Positions 7,878-16,199 of a stretch of 64,000 nucleotides of DNA are shown here, in pieces. Where the stretch lies: assembly GCF_002858925.1 (NCBI RefSeq), contig NZ_PJRS01000016.1, forward strand, positions 1-64,000. The letters run 5' to 3'. Position 1 is the stretch's first letter; each line of letters starts with the position of its first letter. The translations under genes were made by a program, and so were the position numbers. A model generated the notes under the pieces. That model did no database searches, was not told the origin of the DNA, and saw only the letters and a program-made list of their open reading frames with translations. The DNA is from Caulobacter zeae. Its GTDB lineage: Bacteria; Pseudomonadota; Alphaproteobacteria; Caulobacterales; Caulobacteraceae.

Positions 7878-9242
7878 ATGACGAGGCCCATGAGCACCCA
7901 ACCCTCCCGCCTGCCGCTGATCACCGCCGCCGCCAGCTTCGGCTTCCTGGTCACCCAGCTGGACGTGACCATCGTCAATGTCGCCCTGGATGCGATCGGC
8001 GACGCGTTCGGCGCGCCTACCGCCCAGTTGCAATGGGTGGTCGACGCCTATGTTCTGGCGCTGGCGGCCATGCTGCTGTCTGCCGGGGCGATCGGCGACC
8101 GGGTCGGCCCCAAGCGGGCCTTCCTGGCCGGGCTCGTGCTGTTCGGTGCGGCCTCGGCGGCCTGCGGGTTCGCCACTGGGCCCCTGGGCCTGATCCTGGC
8201 CCGTGTCGCGCAAGGCGCGGCCGGGGCGCTGCTGATCCCGCCGTCCCTGGCCCTGATCGCCCACGCCGCCCATGGCGACGACCGCCGGCGCGCGGCCGCG
8301 GTCGGATGGTGGACGGCCGCCGGTGGAGTGTCGATCGCCGCCGGACCGGTGCTGGGCGGCCTGCTGGTCGAGACCTTGGGCTGGCGCTGGGTGTTCTTCG
8401 TCAATCTGCCGCTCTGCGCGATCGGCGCGGTGCTGGCCCTGCTGGTCGCGCCGGCGACCCCGGCCAAGCCGAAGGTCCCGTTCGACCTGCCGGGACAGGG
8501 CCTGGCGGTGGCGGCCGTCACCCTGCTGGTCGGCGGCCTGATCGAGGGCGGTCATCGCGGCTGGGGCGGCGCGCCGCTGGCGGCCTTGGTCGCCGGCCTG
8601 GTCCTGGCCTTCGCCTTCGTGGTGTTCGAGTGTCACGCCCGCCATCCGGCAATGCCGCTGTCGGTGTTCCGAAGCCGACCGGCCTGGAGCGCGGTGGTGG
8701 TCGGCTCGGCCCTGAACTTCACCTATTACGGCCTGATCTTCGTGCTCGGCCTCTACATGCTGCGCACCCTGCACTGGTCGCCGGGCAAGGCGGGCCTGGC
8801 CTTCCTGCCGCTGACGGCCACCTTCATCGTTTCCAACCTGGCCAGCGGATCCCTGGTCGAAGGCTTCGGCGCCCGGACCGTCACGAGCGGCGGGGTGCTG
8901 ATCGCCGCCTGCGGCTACGCCCTGACCGCGCAGCTGGGACCGGCCAGCGGCGTGCTCGACATGCTGCCGGGCTTTGCTTTGATTCCCGGCGGCATGGGCT
9001 TGGCGATCCCAGCCCTGACCAGCGGCCTGTTGGCCAATGTCGACCGTCACGACGCGGGCGCCGCCTCGGGCGTGCTCAACGCCTGCCGCCAGGTCGGCGG
9101 CGCGGCCGGGGTGGCAATCTTCGGGGCGCTAGCCGGGGCGGGGATCGCCACGGGGCTGCGGACCTCGGCGATCGTGGCGACGGTGATGCTGGTGGCGGCT
9201 GCGGGGGTCTTGCTGGCGCCGGGGCGCAGGCTCCCTCACTAA
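7878..9242 (+). CDS. MFS drug exporter, DHA2 (14-TM) type
   Basis: 454 residues with many hydrophobic segments. The motif LDVTIVNVALDAIG in the first helix and the loop GDRVGPKRAF are typical of the EmrB/QacA (DHA2) group of proton-driven multidrug exporters. An alternative ATG lies four codons in. It is divergent from the ArsR regulator and probably controlled by it. The substrate cannot be told from sequence. Confidence 0.9.
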   Translation: MTRPMSTQPSRLPLITAAASFGFLVTQLDVTIVNVALDAIGDAFGAPTAQLQWVVDAYVLALAAMLLSAGAIGDRVGPKRAFLAGLVLFGAASAACGFATGPLGLILARVAQGAAGALLIPPSLALIAHAAHGDDRRRAAAVGWWTAAGGVSIAAGPVLGGLLVETLGWRWVFFVNLPLCAIGAVLALLVAPATPAKPKVPFDLPGQGLAVAAVTLLVGGLIEGGHRGWGGAPLAALVAGLVLAFAFVVFECHARHPAMPLSVFRSRPAWSAVVVGSALNFTYYGLIFVLGLYMLRTLHWSPGKAGLAFLPLTATFIVSNLASGSLVEGFGARTVTSGGVLIAACGYALTAQLGPASGVLDMLPGFALIPGGMGLAIPALTSGLLANVDRHDAGAASGVLNACRQVGGAAGVAIFGALAGAGIATGLRTSAIVATVMLVAAAGVLLAPGRRLPH

Positions 9243-9247
9243 CGCCC

Positions 9248-9376
9248 GTCATTCCCGCCCTTGTGGCGGGAAACTCTGTTTCCGCTCGCATATGCAGCGC
9301 CGGCGGATCGCTGGCGATCCGCTCCATCTGCTTTTGCGGCTGACAGAGAGGTTCCCGCCACAAGGGCGGGAATGAC
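9248..9376. repeat. 129-base element with perfect 25-base inverted termini (copy 1)
   Basis: The first 25 bases (gtcattcccgcccttgtggc...) are the exact reverse complement of the last 25. The interior contains TTTCCGCTCGCA. A second copy with identical termini is at 29756-29885. Both sit between convergent genes. Each terminus alone also folds (CCCGCC-CTTGT-GGCGGG), so it may serve as a bidirectional terminator or be a small non-autonomous mobile element. Confidence 0.8.
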
Positions 9377-9390
9377 TGTAGGTAAAAGGG

Positions 9391-9711
9391 TTACGCCGCC
9401 GCGTAGTCGTACTTGAGGTCGAACGCGCCGTCCGACGTCAGCGAGAACACCGCCTTCGACCACGGCTCGTGGGCGCTGGACGCCATCAGGCGGTGCAGGT
9501 TGCGCAGCGCCTTCGACACCGAATAGTCCAGCTTGCGGACGTCCAAGTCGGCCACGCCGCCGGCGGCCTTGGTGTAGTCGCCGGTCAGGCCCACCGAGCC
9601 GTCGACGACGTCGATGTTCAGGCGGATCTCCGACCAGGGCTCGGCCACGCTGTCGGCCAGGGCCTGGCCGACGTGGCGGTAGATGCCTTCGGGGCTGTCG
9701 ATGTCGGCCAT
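9391..9711 (-). CDS. YezG-like (DUF600) immunity protein for the adjacent nuclease toxin
   Basis: 106 residues with no signal peptide, so cytosolic. It has the YezG-type pattern: EPWSEIRLNIDVVDGSVG near the N terminus, a helical middle and HEPWSKAVFSLTSDGAF followed by DLKYDY at the end. In Firmicutes, proteins of this family neutralise Endonuclease_NS_2 toxins such as YeeF. Here the gene follows the nuclease gene by 31 bases on the same strand, the same toxin-then-immunity order. Function is inferred from family resemblance plus partner; the repeated W and D positions make chance unlikely. Confidence 0.75.
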   Translation of the reverse strand: MADIDSPEGIYRHVGQALADSVAEPWSEIRLNIDVVDGSVGLTGDYTKAAGGVADLDVRKLDYSVSKALRNLHRLMASSAHEPWSKAVFSLTSDGAFDLKYDYAAA

Positions 9712-9742
9712 GGAATCCTCCGGGAGGCGGTCGCGAGAGATT

Positions 9743-10882
9743 TTAGTCGTTGAAGAAGGTTCGGGTCGAGGGCTTGCCGTCGATGACGTACTCCACCCTG
9801 AACGCGTCGGGCCGCTTGGAGTCGCCCTCGAACACCGCCTTGATGTCGACGTCGACCTGCTTGCCCTCCTTCAGGGCGGCGGCCCACTCGTTCTCCATCA
9901 CCTTCCAGCCGCTCTTGTTCAGCGTGCCGTCCATGGCGTGGTAGTTGATCTGCTCGCCGGGGCCGTTGAAGATCGCCGCGATCAGGTGGCCGCCCTCGTC
10001 GCCGTCGACCCCGTCCTTGATCCCGCCTTCCTGGCCCGCCTTGGCCTGCTGGTAGCCGTTGCGATCGGCGTGCTTGAGATCCAGCGTCCCGGTCACTTGC
10101 TCGACGCGCCCGCTGGCGTCGGTGGAATAGGTGTAGCGGCCGCTGACCACATAGTCGGTGTTGGGCGCCAGCTCGCCGTTCAGCTTGGCGTTCCAGCCGC
10201 CCTTGGCGCCTTGCTCAAGGTCGACGCGGGGGCGGGCGGAGAGGGCCTCGTCCAGCTTGCGGCTGGCGGTCTCCAGCGTCTGGCGAGCGCTGTCGGGCAG
10301 CTTGTCCAGCGGCAGGGCGTCGATGGCGCCCTTCAGCTTTTCGAGCGCCGGCTTGGCGGCGGCGGCGAAGGCGCTGTCGACCTTGGCCAGATCGGCGGCC
10401 TTGCTCACCGTCTCGGCCCACTTGCCGAGCTTGCCCAGCTTGGCCGCGTCGCCGATGTAGGGAACCATGCTGACGGCCGAGAGGCCCGCGCCCAGGAAGT
10501 CGCCGCGGAACAGCGAGATCACCCCGTTGACGCCGTCCGAGATCGGGGTCGGGTCGAACAGGCCCGCCACGTCCAGGGCCATCTGGCCAAGGTCGAGGAT
10601 CAGTTCCTGCTTCTGGGCCGCCGTGGCCGCGTCCATGTCGTCGGCCAGGCGCTTCTGGTCGGCAGGCGACAGGTCGGCCTCGATCTCAACCCGCAGGCTC
10701 TGGGCCTTGGCGGGATCGGACCTGGCGATCTCGGAAAGTTGGCCGGCCAGTTCGCTGGTGTTCAGCTGTCCGCCGGTGCGGCTGGCCGCCACCAGGCCGG
10801 AAGCCTCGCTGGAGACGCCGGCGGCGCTGGATGCGACGCGACTGGAAGCCCCGATGGACTCGGCTGCGTTCAGTCCGGACAT
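9743..10882 (-). CDS. Polymorphic toxin with C-terminal DNA/RNA non-specific endonuclease (Endonuclea_NS_2)
   Basis: 379 residues without a signal peptide; residues 1-45 are Ser/Ala-rich. Residues 105-160 form a hydrophobic pre-toxin module (LFDPTPISDGVNG; SMVPYIGDAAK) found ahead of toxin tips in polymorphic toxins. Residues 225-379 carry the nuclease: GTLDLKHADRNGYQ, the catalytic GGHLIAAIFNGPGEQINYHA (His299 and the downstream Asn are the expected active-site residues) and VDVDIKAVFEG. A GGAGG lies before the ATG. The gene is preceded by a doubled GGG-N-CCC box and followed by a YezG-like immunity gene. Expected to degrade nucleic acid in the recipient cytoplasm. Confidence 0.8.
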   Translation of the reverse strand: MSGLNAAESIGASSRVASSAAGVSSEASGLVAASRTGGQLNTSELAGQLSEIARSDPAKAQSLRVEIEADLSPADQKRLADDMDAATAAQKQELILDLGQMALDVAGLFDPTPISDGVNGVISLFRGDFLGAGLSAVSMVPYIGDAAKLGKLGKWAETVSKAADLAKVDSAFAAAAKPALEKLKGAIDALPLDKLPDSARQTLETASRKLDEALSARPRVDLEQGAKGGWNAKLNGELAPNTDYVVSGRYTYSTDASGRVEQVTGTLDLKHADRNGYQQAKAGQEGGIKDGVDGDEGGHLIAAIFNGPGEQINYHAMDGTLNKSGWKVMENEWAAALKEGKQVDVDIKAVFEGDSKRPDAFRVEYVIDGKPSTRTFFND

Positions 10883-10938
10883 GGATGCCTCCGTTGCGCC
10901 TCGACTGGCGCGACGATGGCCGGGGGCAGGGGGCGTCG

Positions 10939-10978
10939 ATAGCTGGGGGCGTCCCTAGCTAGGGATAACCCTAGTTAT
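10939..10978. promoter_or_regulatory. Doubled inverted-repeat box between the nuclease and cell-wall hydrolase genes
   Basis: Plus strand contains TGGGG-GCGT-CCCTA (10944-10957) and TAGGG-ATAA-CCCTA (10960-10973). Together they make the perfect palindrome CCCTAGCTAGGG at 10953-10964. Going left the proximal half is followed by AGCTAT; going right by AGTTAT. Each side therefore looks like a promoter with its own -10, 60-65 bases from the two divergent start codons. Confidence 0.75.
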
Positions 10979-11038
10979 GCGGGCGGCGGGCCGGGAATAG
11001 CGTCTTCCTCAGGAAAGCGTCCGTACCAGGAGTGCCCG

Positions 11039-12769
11039 ATGACCGCCGTGTCCCTCAACACCCAGTCATCCGTTTCAAGCTCTGGCGGTGGACGCTCCAG
11101 CGACTATGTCGTCCAGTCGGGCGACACCCTGTCGGCCATCGCCGACAAGCACGGCGTCTCGCTGGACGCGCTGATCCGCGCCAATCCGCAGATCACCAAT
11201 CCCAACGTCATCCGGCCCGGCCAGGAAGTGACCGTGCCGACGGGGGCGGCGGCCGAGCCGCGCAGCTACACCGTCGAGGCGGGCGACAACCTCTCCAGCA
11301 TCGGCGCCGAGTTCGGCGTCTCCTGGCAGGCGCTCGCCCAGGCCAACCGGTTGTCGAACCCCAACCTGATCAATGTCGGCCAGGACCTGCTGATCCCCGG
11401 CGGCGGGGCTGCGGCGCGTCCGGCGCCGGCCACGACCGACGCGGTCCCCACCTCGCCGACCGCCACGGGTCAGGCGACCGGCGTGCTGCCCTCGACCCAG
11501 CGCATGAGCGAGGCTCAGAAGTACGAGCTCTATTCGGGTTACGTGAACGCCTATGGCGACGCCCAGGCCAAGGCCGATCTCGCCGCCGGCAAGCAGGTGA
11601 TCCTGGGCCTGCGCACCGAGACCAGCCTGAACGCCAACGGCGGCAAGGGCGCCTATGACGACCGGATCGTCGTCCTGCAGAAGGGCGGCAAGGTCCAGGA
11701 GTTCGCGGCCAACACCGAACCCTCGGCCCAGTACGACGGCCGCTATGGTTCCGACTTCAACGGCGACGGCCGCAAGGAGCTGGGCCGGATCGCCGAGGGC
11801 ACGGTCACCTTCCAGAAGAGCACGAGCTCCAGCCTGGGCGACGTGCTGCGTCCGACCGAAAGCCACGCTATCCAGCGCGACACCAATCACGACGGCCGGA
11901 TCGACGACAACGACGCCAAGGGCAAGGGCGTCAGCACCGACAACTCGTTCCTGTTCCACGCCGGCGGCAACAGCAACACCGGCTCGGCCGGCTGCCAGAC
12001 GCTGAAGCCCGGCGACTTCCAGGCGTTCTGGAACGGCCTGGGCGGCCAGAAGGCCTTCAACTACGTGCTCGTCAACGTCGACAGGCAAGGACCGCCCGGC
12101 GGGACGACCGCGACGACGCAGACTTCCACCACGAGCGACGCGCGCATCGGCGCCCTGTCGGAGCAGTACGAGACCGGCGGCCGCGGGCCCGGCACGGTGT
12201 CGAGCGGCGCGGGCGACCCCGGCGGCGTCTCCTACGGCACCTATCAATTGGCGGGCAATCGCGGCCGGCCGCAGCAGTTCCTGGCCGCCGAGGGCCGCCA
12301 GTGGGCCGCCGAGTTCGGCGGCGCCTCGCCCGGCTCGGCCAGCTTCACCGCCACCTGGAAGGCGATCGCCGTCCGCGAGCCGGAAAAGTTCGAGGCCGCC
12401 CAGCACGACTACATCCAGCGCACCCACTATCAGGTTCAGCTCGACACGGTCAGCAACGCCACGGGGCTGGACCTGTCGACCCGCTCGGCGGCGATCCGCG
12501 ACGTGGTCTGGTCCACCTCGGTGCAGCACGGGCCCGAGACCGGCGCCATCGTCAAGGCGATGGCCAGGGTGGAGGGGCAGGGGCTCTCGCCGGCCGACGG
12601 CAAGGCCTATGACCGCGCCCTGATCAACGCCATCTACGACGAGCGCGGCAAGCGCAACGACGCCGGCCAGCTGGCCTATTTCACCAGCGCCTCGGCCGCC
12701 GTGCAGGTCTCGGTCGCCAACCGCTTCGCCAGCGAACGCCAGGACGCCCTGGCCATGCTGGGCCAATGA
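11039..12769 (+). CDS. LysM / transpeptidase-like / VgrG-related cell-wall hydrolase, candidate T3SS effector
   Basis: 576 residues, no signal peptide, Ser/Gly-rich first 20 residues. Two LysM peptidoglycan-binding modules (22-67, 77-120) are followed by a linker and a domain at about 160-350 whose core FLFHAGGNSNTGSAGCQT resembles L,D-transpeptidase-type sites (His307, Cys319) and which also has two Asp-rich calcium-loop-like segments (DFNGDGRKE, DTNHDGRID). Residues 365-576 match the lytic domain seen in VgrG-related proteins (YETGGRGPGTVSSGAGDPGG, Glu378 a candidate acid). A leaderless wall-degrading enzyme must be exported by a specialised system. It is followed by a lipoprotein gene. Confidence 0.75.
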   Translation: MTAVSLNTQSSVSSSGGGRSSDYVVQSGDTLSAIADKHGVSLDALIRANPQITNPNVIRPGQEVTVPTGAAAEPRSYTVEAGDNLSSIGAEFGVSWQALAQANRLSNPNLINVGQDLLIPGGGAAARPAPATTDAVPTSPTATGQATGVLPSTQRMSEAQKYELYSGYVNAYGDAQAKADLAAGKQVILGLRTETSLNANGGKGAYDDRIVVLQKGGKVQEFAANTEPSAQYDGRYGSDFNGDGRKELGRIAEGTVTFQKSTSSSLGDVLRPTESHAIQRDTNHDGRIDDNDAKGKGVSTDNSFLFHAGGNSNTGSAGCQTLKPGDFQAFWNGLGGQKAFNYVLVNVDRQGPPGGTTATTQTSTTSDARIGALSEQYETGGRGPGTVSSGAGDPGGVSYGTYQLAGNRGRPQQFLAAEGRQWAAEFGGASPGSASFTATWKAIAVREPEKFEAAQHDYIQRTHYQVQLDTVSNATGLDLSTRSAAIRDVVWSTSVQHGPETGAIVKAMARVEGQGLSPADGKAYDRALINAIYDERGKRNDAGQLAYFTSASAAVQVSVANRFASERQDALAMLGQ

Positions 12770-12828
12770 GAACCGTCGCGGCGGGCCGGCGTTGAACAGA
12801 CGCAAGGCCCGCTCCGGATCACCCGACG

Positions 12829-13560
12829 ATGAAGTTTGCTCCCCCAACCCTCATCGCCCTCGCGCTGGCCGTTGCCGGTTGTGAGCGACCGGCGGCGGCC
12901 GATCCCCCCCTACCCATGGCCGCCGCCGGCACCGCTGAAGCGCCTAAGCAAGGACCGGCGGGAAAGTATGTGATGAGCGGGCAGCGTCGCGGCCTGCTGA
13001 CCCTGACGCCCAAGGGCGACACCTGGCGCGTCAGCCTGTCTGGCGGGGCCTTGTCCGACGGCGCGGCGACGGCGGCCGACTGCGAACTCGAGGCCGAGGG
13101 GGCGCTGAAGGACGGCCGCATCGAGGCGCGGGTCGTGCCCTTCGAAGGAACGAACATCAGCCTCAGCGCCGCCGACCTGGCGGCGCGGCCCGCGACGGCG
13201 CGGGTGACCCTCAACGCGGAGACGGCCAGCGTGAGCACGGACTTCCAGGGCTGCGGCGTCGGCGCGGATCTTTCCGGCCGCTATGTGCGCCAGGCGCCGG
13301 GCGCGATCTCGGAAGGCGACCGCGTGGCCGACCTGTCGGCCGCCCTGCCGGACGCGCGGCTGACCATCCTGGACGGCTATCCCTGGGCCCGCTTCGCGAT
13401 CGAGCGCGGCGGCAAGCGCTTGGCCGTCGTGCAGTTCGACGGCGAGAACGAGGAGCTGGCCGATGGCCGCAACAGCCAGCAGGCCATCGGCGCCCAGGTC
13501 GGCTGGAGCGCGCTGAAGCCGGCCTTGCGGGTCGTCAAGGTCGAGGGAGCCGCGTCGTGA
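12829..13560 (+). CDS. Predicted lipoprotein, candidate immunity protein of the cell-wall hydrolase
   Basis: 243 residues with a lipoprotein signal: LIALALAVAGC, Cys18 being the lipidated residue. The mature part is beta-rich with no recognised domain; a single CGV motif and DCELEAEG give two further cysteines. It begins 59 bases after the hydrolase stop codon on the same strand. A lipoprotein facing the periplasm is where an inhibitor of an incoming peptidoglycan hydrolase would be needed. No family is recognised, so immunity is inference; a secretin pilot protein is a less likely alternative. Confidence 0.65.
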   Translation: MKFAPPTLIALALAVAGCERPAAADPPLPMAAAGTAEAPKQGPAGKYVMSGQRRGLLTLTPKGDTWRVSLSGGALSDGAATAADCELEAEGALKDGRIEARVVPFEGTNISLSAADLAARPATARVTLNAETASVSTDFQGCGVGADLSGRYVRQAPGAISEGDRVADLSAALPDARLTILDGYPWARFAIERGGKRLAVVQFDGENEELADGRNSQQAIGAQVGWSALKPALRVVKVEGAAS

Positions 13561-14069
13561 TCCGTCCCGTCGAGCGCGCCTCGGGCGCCGACCTTTCCAC
13601 CTGGACTCCGTCGACCACGGCGGCGCGGGCCGGCGTCGCCCGCCTGGCGATCGAAGCCATGGCGACCGTCGCCGGCGCGGCCTTGGTCGATCCGCTGCGC
13701 GGCGGCGATCGCGGCCAGGCCGCCGCCTTTGTCTGGGCCGAGCACGGTCAGTCGAGCATGGCCCAGGTGGGGGCGGATCTGCGGATCCTGGCGGCCCAGA
13801 GCGGCCAGTCGGTGGCCGGCCGGCTGTCGGCGACCTCGCCGGTGGACGCCGGCCGTATCGAGCGGGTGCTGGCCGACTTCGCCCGCGAACTGCGCGCCCA
13901 GGCCGCCGACAAGCCGCACCTGACGCCTTCGGCCATCGTCGAGCCGCTGTTGCGCTCGGTCGCCGCCGGCCTGCAGCGCGAACCGGCGCCCGGCGCGGCG
14001 CGCAGCGATGTCGTCGAGCAGTTCGTGCGGATCATCGACGGTGCAACTGCGGAGTTGAAAGCGGTTTAG
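13557..14069 (+). CDS. Hypothetical helical protein, third gene of the hydrolase operon
   Basis: 170 residues starting at a GTG that overlaps the stop codon of the lipoprotein gene (GTGA), so translation is probably coupled. No signal peptide or membrane segment. It is predicted mostly helical, with alanine-rich segments and an acidic C terminus. I do not recognise a family. By position it could be a secretion chaperone or adaptor for the cell-wall hydrolase. It converges with the next minus-strand gene with a 4-base overlap. Confidence 0.6.
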   Translation: MIRPVERASGADLSTWTPSTTAARAGVARLAIEAMATVAGAALVDPLRGGDRGQAAAFVWAEHGQSSMAQVGADLRILAAQSGQSVAGRLSATSPVDAGRIERVLADFARELRAQAADKPHLTPSAIVEPLLRSVAAGLQREPAPGAARSDVVEQFVRIIDGATAELKAV

Positions 14070-14812
14070 CCCTTGGCGAAGCCGCGCTCGGTCAGCCGCA
14101 GCCGGCGCAGGTCGACGCCCATCTCGCCCTTGAAGCGGGCCACCGCGGCGTCGCCCAGTCGCTGCAGGGCGGCTTGGTCGCCCCGCTTCAGCGCGTCCAC
14201 ATAGGCCGCCTGCTGGACCAGGAAGTTCAGCATCAGCACCTCGGCGAACTCCTGGCGCTGGGCTTCGCTCAGGCGGGCATAGGCCGGATTGGAGGTCATG
14301 ATCGCCCGCACCTGGTCGCGCACCGCCAGGGTCTGGACGCGGTTGTTGTCGCCGCGATTGGCGATCATCCAGTTCAGCACCCAGTAGCCGGCCAGAGCGT
14401 CGGCGGCGTCGCCAGGGCGAAGGCCGTCGGCGGCGACCAGCTGGGCCCAGTTGCGCACCGGATCGCGCGCCTGCATGGCGGCGGCGACCTTGCGGCCGCC
14501 TTCCGGGCCGGTCTGGCGGGTCATGTGCTGGGCGAACTGCGCGCGGACCTTGGCGCTGACCTGCGGCGAGGGGCGATAGGCGGTCGACACCGTCTGGCCC
14601 GCCGCGGCCCTGCGCGCCGTCGTGGCCCTGGGCCTGGCCGGGCTGTTACCCCGGATGCCCAGATTCCGCTCGCGCAGGTCGTCCATCACCGTGCGGTGCA
14701 TCTCTTGCAGCATCAGGCCTTCGAATGGGGCGGGGATGTCCTGCGAGAAGGCGGGCGAGGCCAGGGCGAGGTACAGAGTCAGCGCGATGGCGACCGTCGG
14801 GCGGGCGCTCAA
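14066..14812 (-). CDS. Exported protein, DUF6683-like, paralogue A
   Basis: 248 residues from a TTG at 14812 that overlaps the stop of the upstream gene (TTGA). It begins MSARPTVAIALTLYLALASP, a signal peptide ending at about residue 22. A basic linker is followed by a conserved helical domain with YRPSPQVSAKVRAQFAQHM, AADGLRPGDAADALAGYWVLN and the ending FKGEMGVDLRRLRLTERGF. The gene at 15380-16144 encodes a clear paralogue with the same motifs in the same order. I believe this is family DUF6683, not verified. The context (export signal, directly after a small effector-like gene under the box) suggests a periplasmic immunity protein. Confidence 0.7.
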   Translation of the reverse strand: MSARPTVAIALTLYLALASPAFSQDIPAPFEGLMLQEMHRTVMDDLRERNLGIRGNSPARPRATTARRAAAGQTVSTAYRPSPQVSAKVRAQFAQHMTRQTGPEGGRKVAAAMQARDPVRNWAQLVAADGLRPGDAADALAGYWVLNWMIANRGDNNRVQTLAVRDQVRAIMTSNPAYARLSEAQRQEFAEVLMLNFLVQQAAYVDALKRGDQAALQRLGDAAVARFKGEMGVDLRRLRLTERGFAKG

Positions 14813-15309
14813 GCCTTGGGCTCCGGCGTCGCCCCGCCGTCGTCGGTGCGGGTCAGGTTGGCCAGGGCGGCGGCTGGGCGATCGAGCTTGTTGTGGACCG
14901 CCAGGGTCACGTCCATCCAGGCCTGGCCGCGCATCTGGCTCCACCACTCGTCGTGGACGGCGGCCTGGAAGTCGCCGTTGACCCGCTCCGAGCGGGTCTC
15001 GACCACGGGATCGGCCACGGTGTCGGCCGTGTCCTCCACGACACCCACCGTGTCGTCGACCGCGCCGCCGACGCCGTCCAGCAGGCCGCCCAGGCCCTTG
15101 GCCAGCAGCGCGCCTTCCAGCGCGCCGCGCTGGGCGGGCGGCAGGCCTTTCAAGGCTTGGGCGGTGTCGGCCGGACCGGCGGCGGCGAAGGCGGCGGCGT
15201 CCACCTCGCCGGTGCGCGCGAAGCGATCGACGGCGTCGTCCAGACGGCTCGGGCGCGGCGCGGGGGCAGTGGCGGCGCGAGCGGCGGCGGAAGGGTCTTG
15301 CACGATCAT
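14809..15309 (-). CDS. Small leaderless protein under the inverted-repeat box, candidate effector
   Basis: 166 residues with a GAGGAGG ribosome site. No signal peptide. The N-terminal 20 residues are Ala/Pro/Ser-rich. A helical segment holds LLDGVGGAVDDTVGVVEDTA, and the C-terminal part is amphipathic with VHDEWWSQMRGQAWMDVTLA. No recognised family. It is directly preceded by the GGG-TTTT-CCC box and translationally coupled to the exported DUF6683-like gene behind it. This is the same layout as the lipase and nuclease units, so I read it as a toxin-partner pair of unknown activity. Confidence 0.6.
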   Translation of the reverse strand: MIVQDPSAAARAATAPAPRPSRLDDAVDRFARTGEVDAAAFAAAGPADTAQALKGLPPAQRGALEGALLAKGLGGLLDGVGGAVDDTVGVVEDTADTVADPVVETRSERVNGDFQAAVHDEWWSQMRGQAWMDVTLAVHNKLDRPAAALANLTRTDDGGATPEPKA

Positions 15310-15360
15310 GGCCGGGGCCTCCTCAAGTGCAGCCTGCGCCGGGCCCTTCGCCGCCGCTAT

Positions 15361-15374
15361 TGGGGTTTTCCCGA
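15361..15374 (-). promoter_or_regulatory. GGG-N4-CCC inverted-repeat box upstream of the 166-aa gene
   Basis: Read in the gene direction: TCGGG-AAAA-CCCCA, centre about 58 bases before the start codon. Only one copy is clear here, and the following bases (ATAGC) are a poorer -10 than at other boxes. Confidence 0.6.
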
Positions 15375-15379
15375 GGTCC

Positions 15380-16144
15380 TCAGCGCACGAAGCCGGCCTC
15401 GGTCAGCTTCAGCTGCCGCAGGTCGATGCTCATCTCGTTGCGGAAGCGGGCCACGGCGGCCTCCGACAGCTGGCGGCTCAGCGTGGTGTTCTTCTTGGCG
15501 TTAGCGTCGGAGAAGGCCGAGCCCTGGGCCACGAAGTTCAGCATGAACACCTCGGCCATCTCCTGCTTGCCGGCGTCGTCGAGGCGGGCGAAGGCGGGGT
15601 TCGAGCCCAGGGCCTGCGAGACTTGGCCGCGCACGCCCTGAACCTGGGCGCGGTTGGCGAAGGGCACGTTGTTGGCGATCTGCCAGTTCTGCACCCAGTA
15701 GGCGGTCATGGCGTCGGCCACGTCGCCGCGCCGCAGGCCGTCGACCGCGACGTGCTTTTCCCAGGCGCCCAGCAGGTCTTTCTGCTGCACGGTCTGGCGC
15801 AGGCGGTCGCCGTTTGCCGGATCGCGCTTGGCGACGAAGTCGGCGAACTGGCCGCGCACGCGGCTCGAGACGGCGGGCGAGGGGCGGTAGCGGGTGTTGG
15901 CCGCCGCGGCGCTGCGCTGCTGGGCCGAAAGGCCGGCGCCGGGCGCGGGCCGGGCGGTCGTGGAGCGCGTGCGGCCGCCGCGCTGCACCGTCGAGCCCAG
16001 CACGTTGTTCATCTGGCCCACCGACATCATCGACGAGCCGAAGTCCATGTACTGGGTGCCGATGCTGGAGAAGTCCTGCGCCGCGGCCGGCAGGCCGATC
16101 ATCAGGGCGATGGCGCTGAGCGCGGGAACGAGGCGGCGGTTCAT
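15380..16144 (-). CDS. Exported protein, DUF6683-like, paralogue B
   Basis: 254 residues with a signal peptide (LVPALSAIALMIGLPAAAQ). Same domain order as the protein at 14066-14812: YRPSPAVSSRVRGQFADFV, AVDGLRRGDVADAMTAYWVQN and FRNEMSIDLRQLKLTEAGF. It follows the helical gene at 16246-16884 by 101 bases, but a strong hairpin with a T-rich tail lies between, so it may also have its own promoter. Continuous partner expression would suit an immunity protein. Biochemical role unknown. Confidence 0.7.
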   Translation of the reverse strand: MNRRLVPALSAIALMIGLPAAAQDFSSIGTQYMDFGSSMMSVGQMNNVLGSTVQRGGRTRSTTARPAPGAGLSAQQRSAAAANTRYRPSPAVSSRVRGQFADFVAKRDPANGDRLRQTVQQKDLLGAWEKHVAVDGLRRGDVADAMTAYWVQNWQIANNVPFANRAQVQGVRGQVSQALGSNPAFARLDDAGKQEMAEVFMLNFVAQGSAFSDANAKKNTTLSRQLSEAAVARFRNEMSIDLRQLKLTEAGFVR

Positions 16145-16199
16145 CCGGTGTGCTCCACTGTTTTTCCAACCCTGACGTGCAATATTGACAAGAAAACGA

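Noticed and set aside
7101..9242. ArsR/MFS pair as part of the effector island
   Set aside because: No inverted-repeat box of its own and standard drug-export composition; it appears to be an unrelated insertion between two units.
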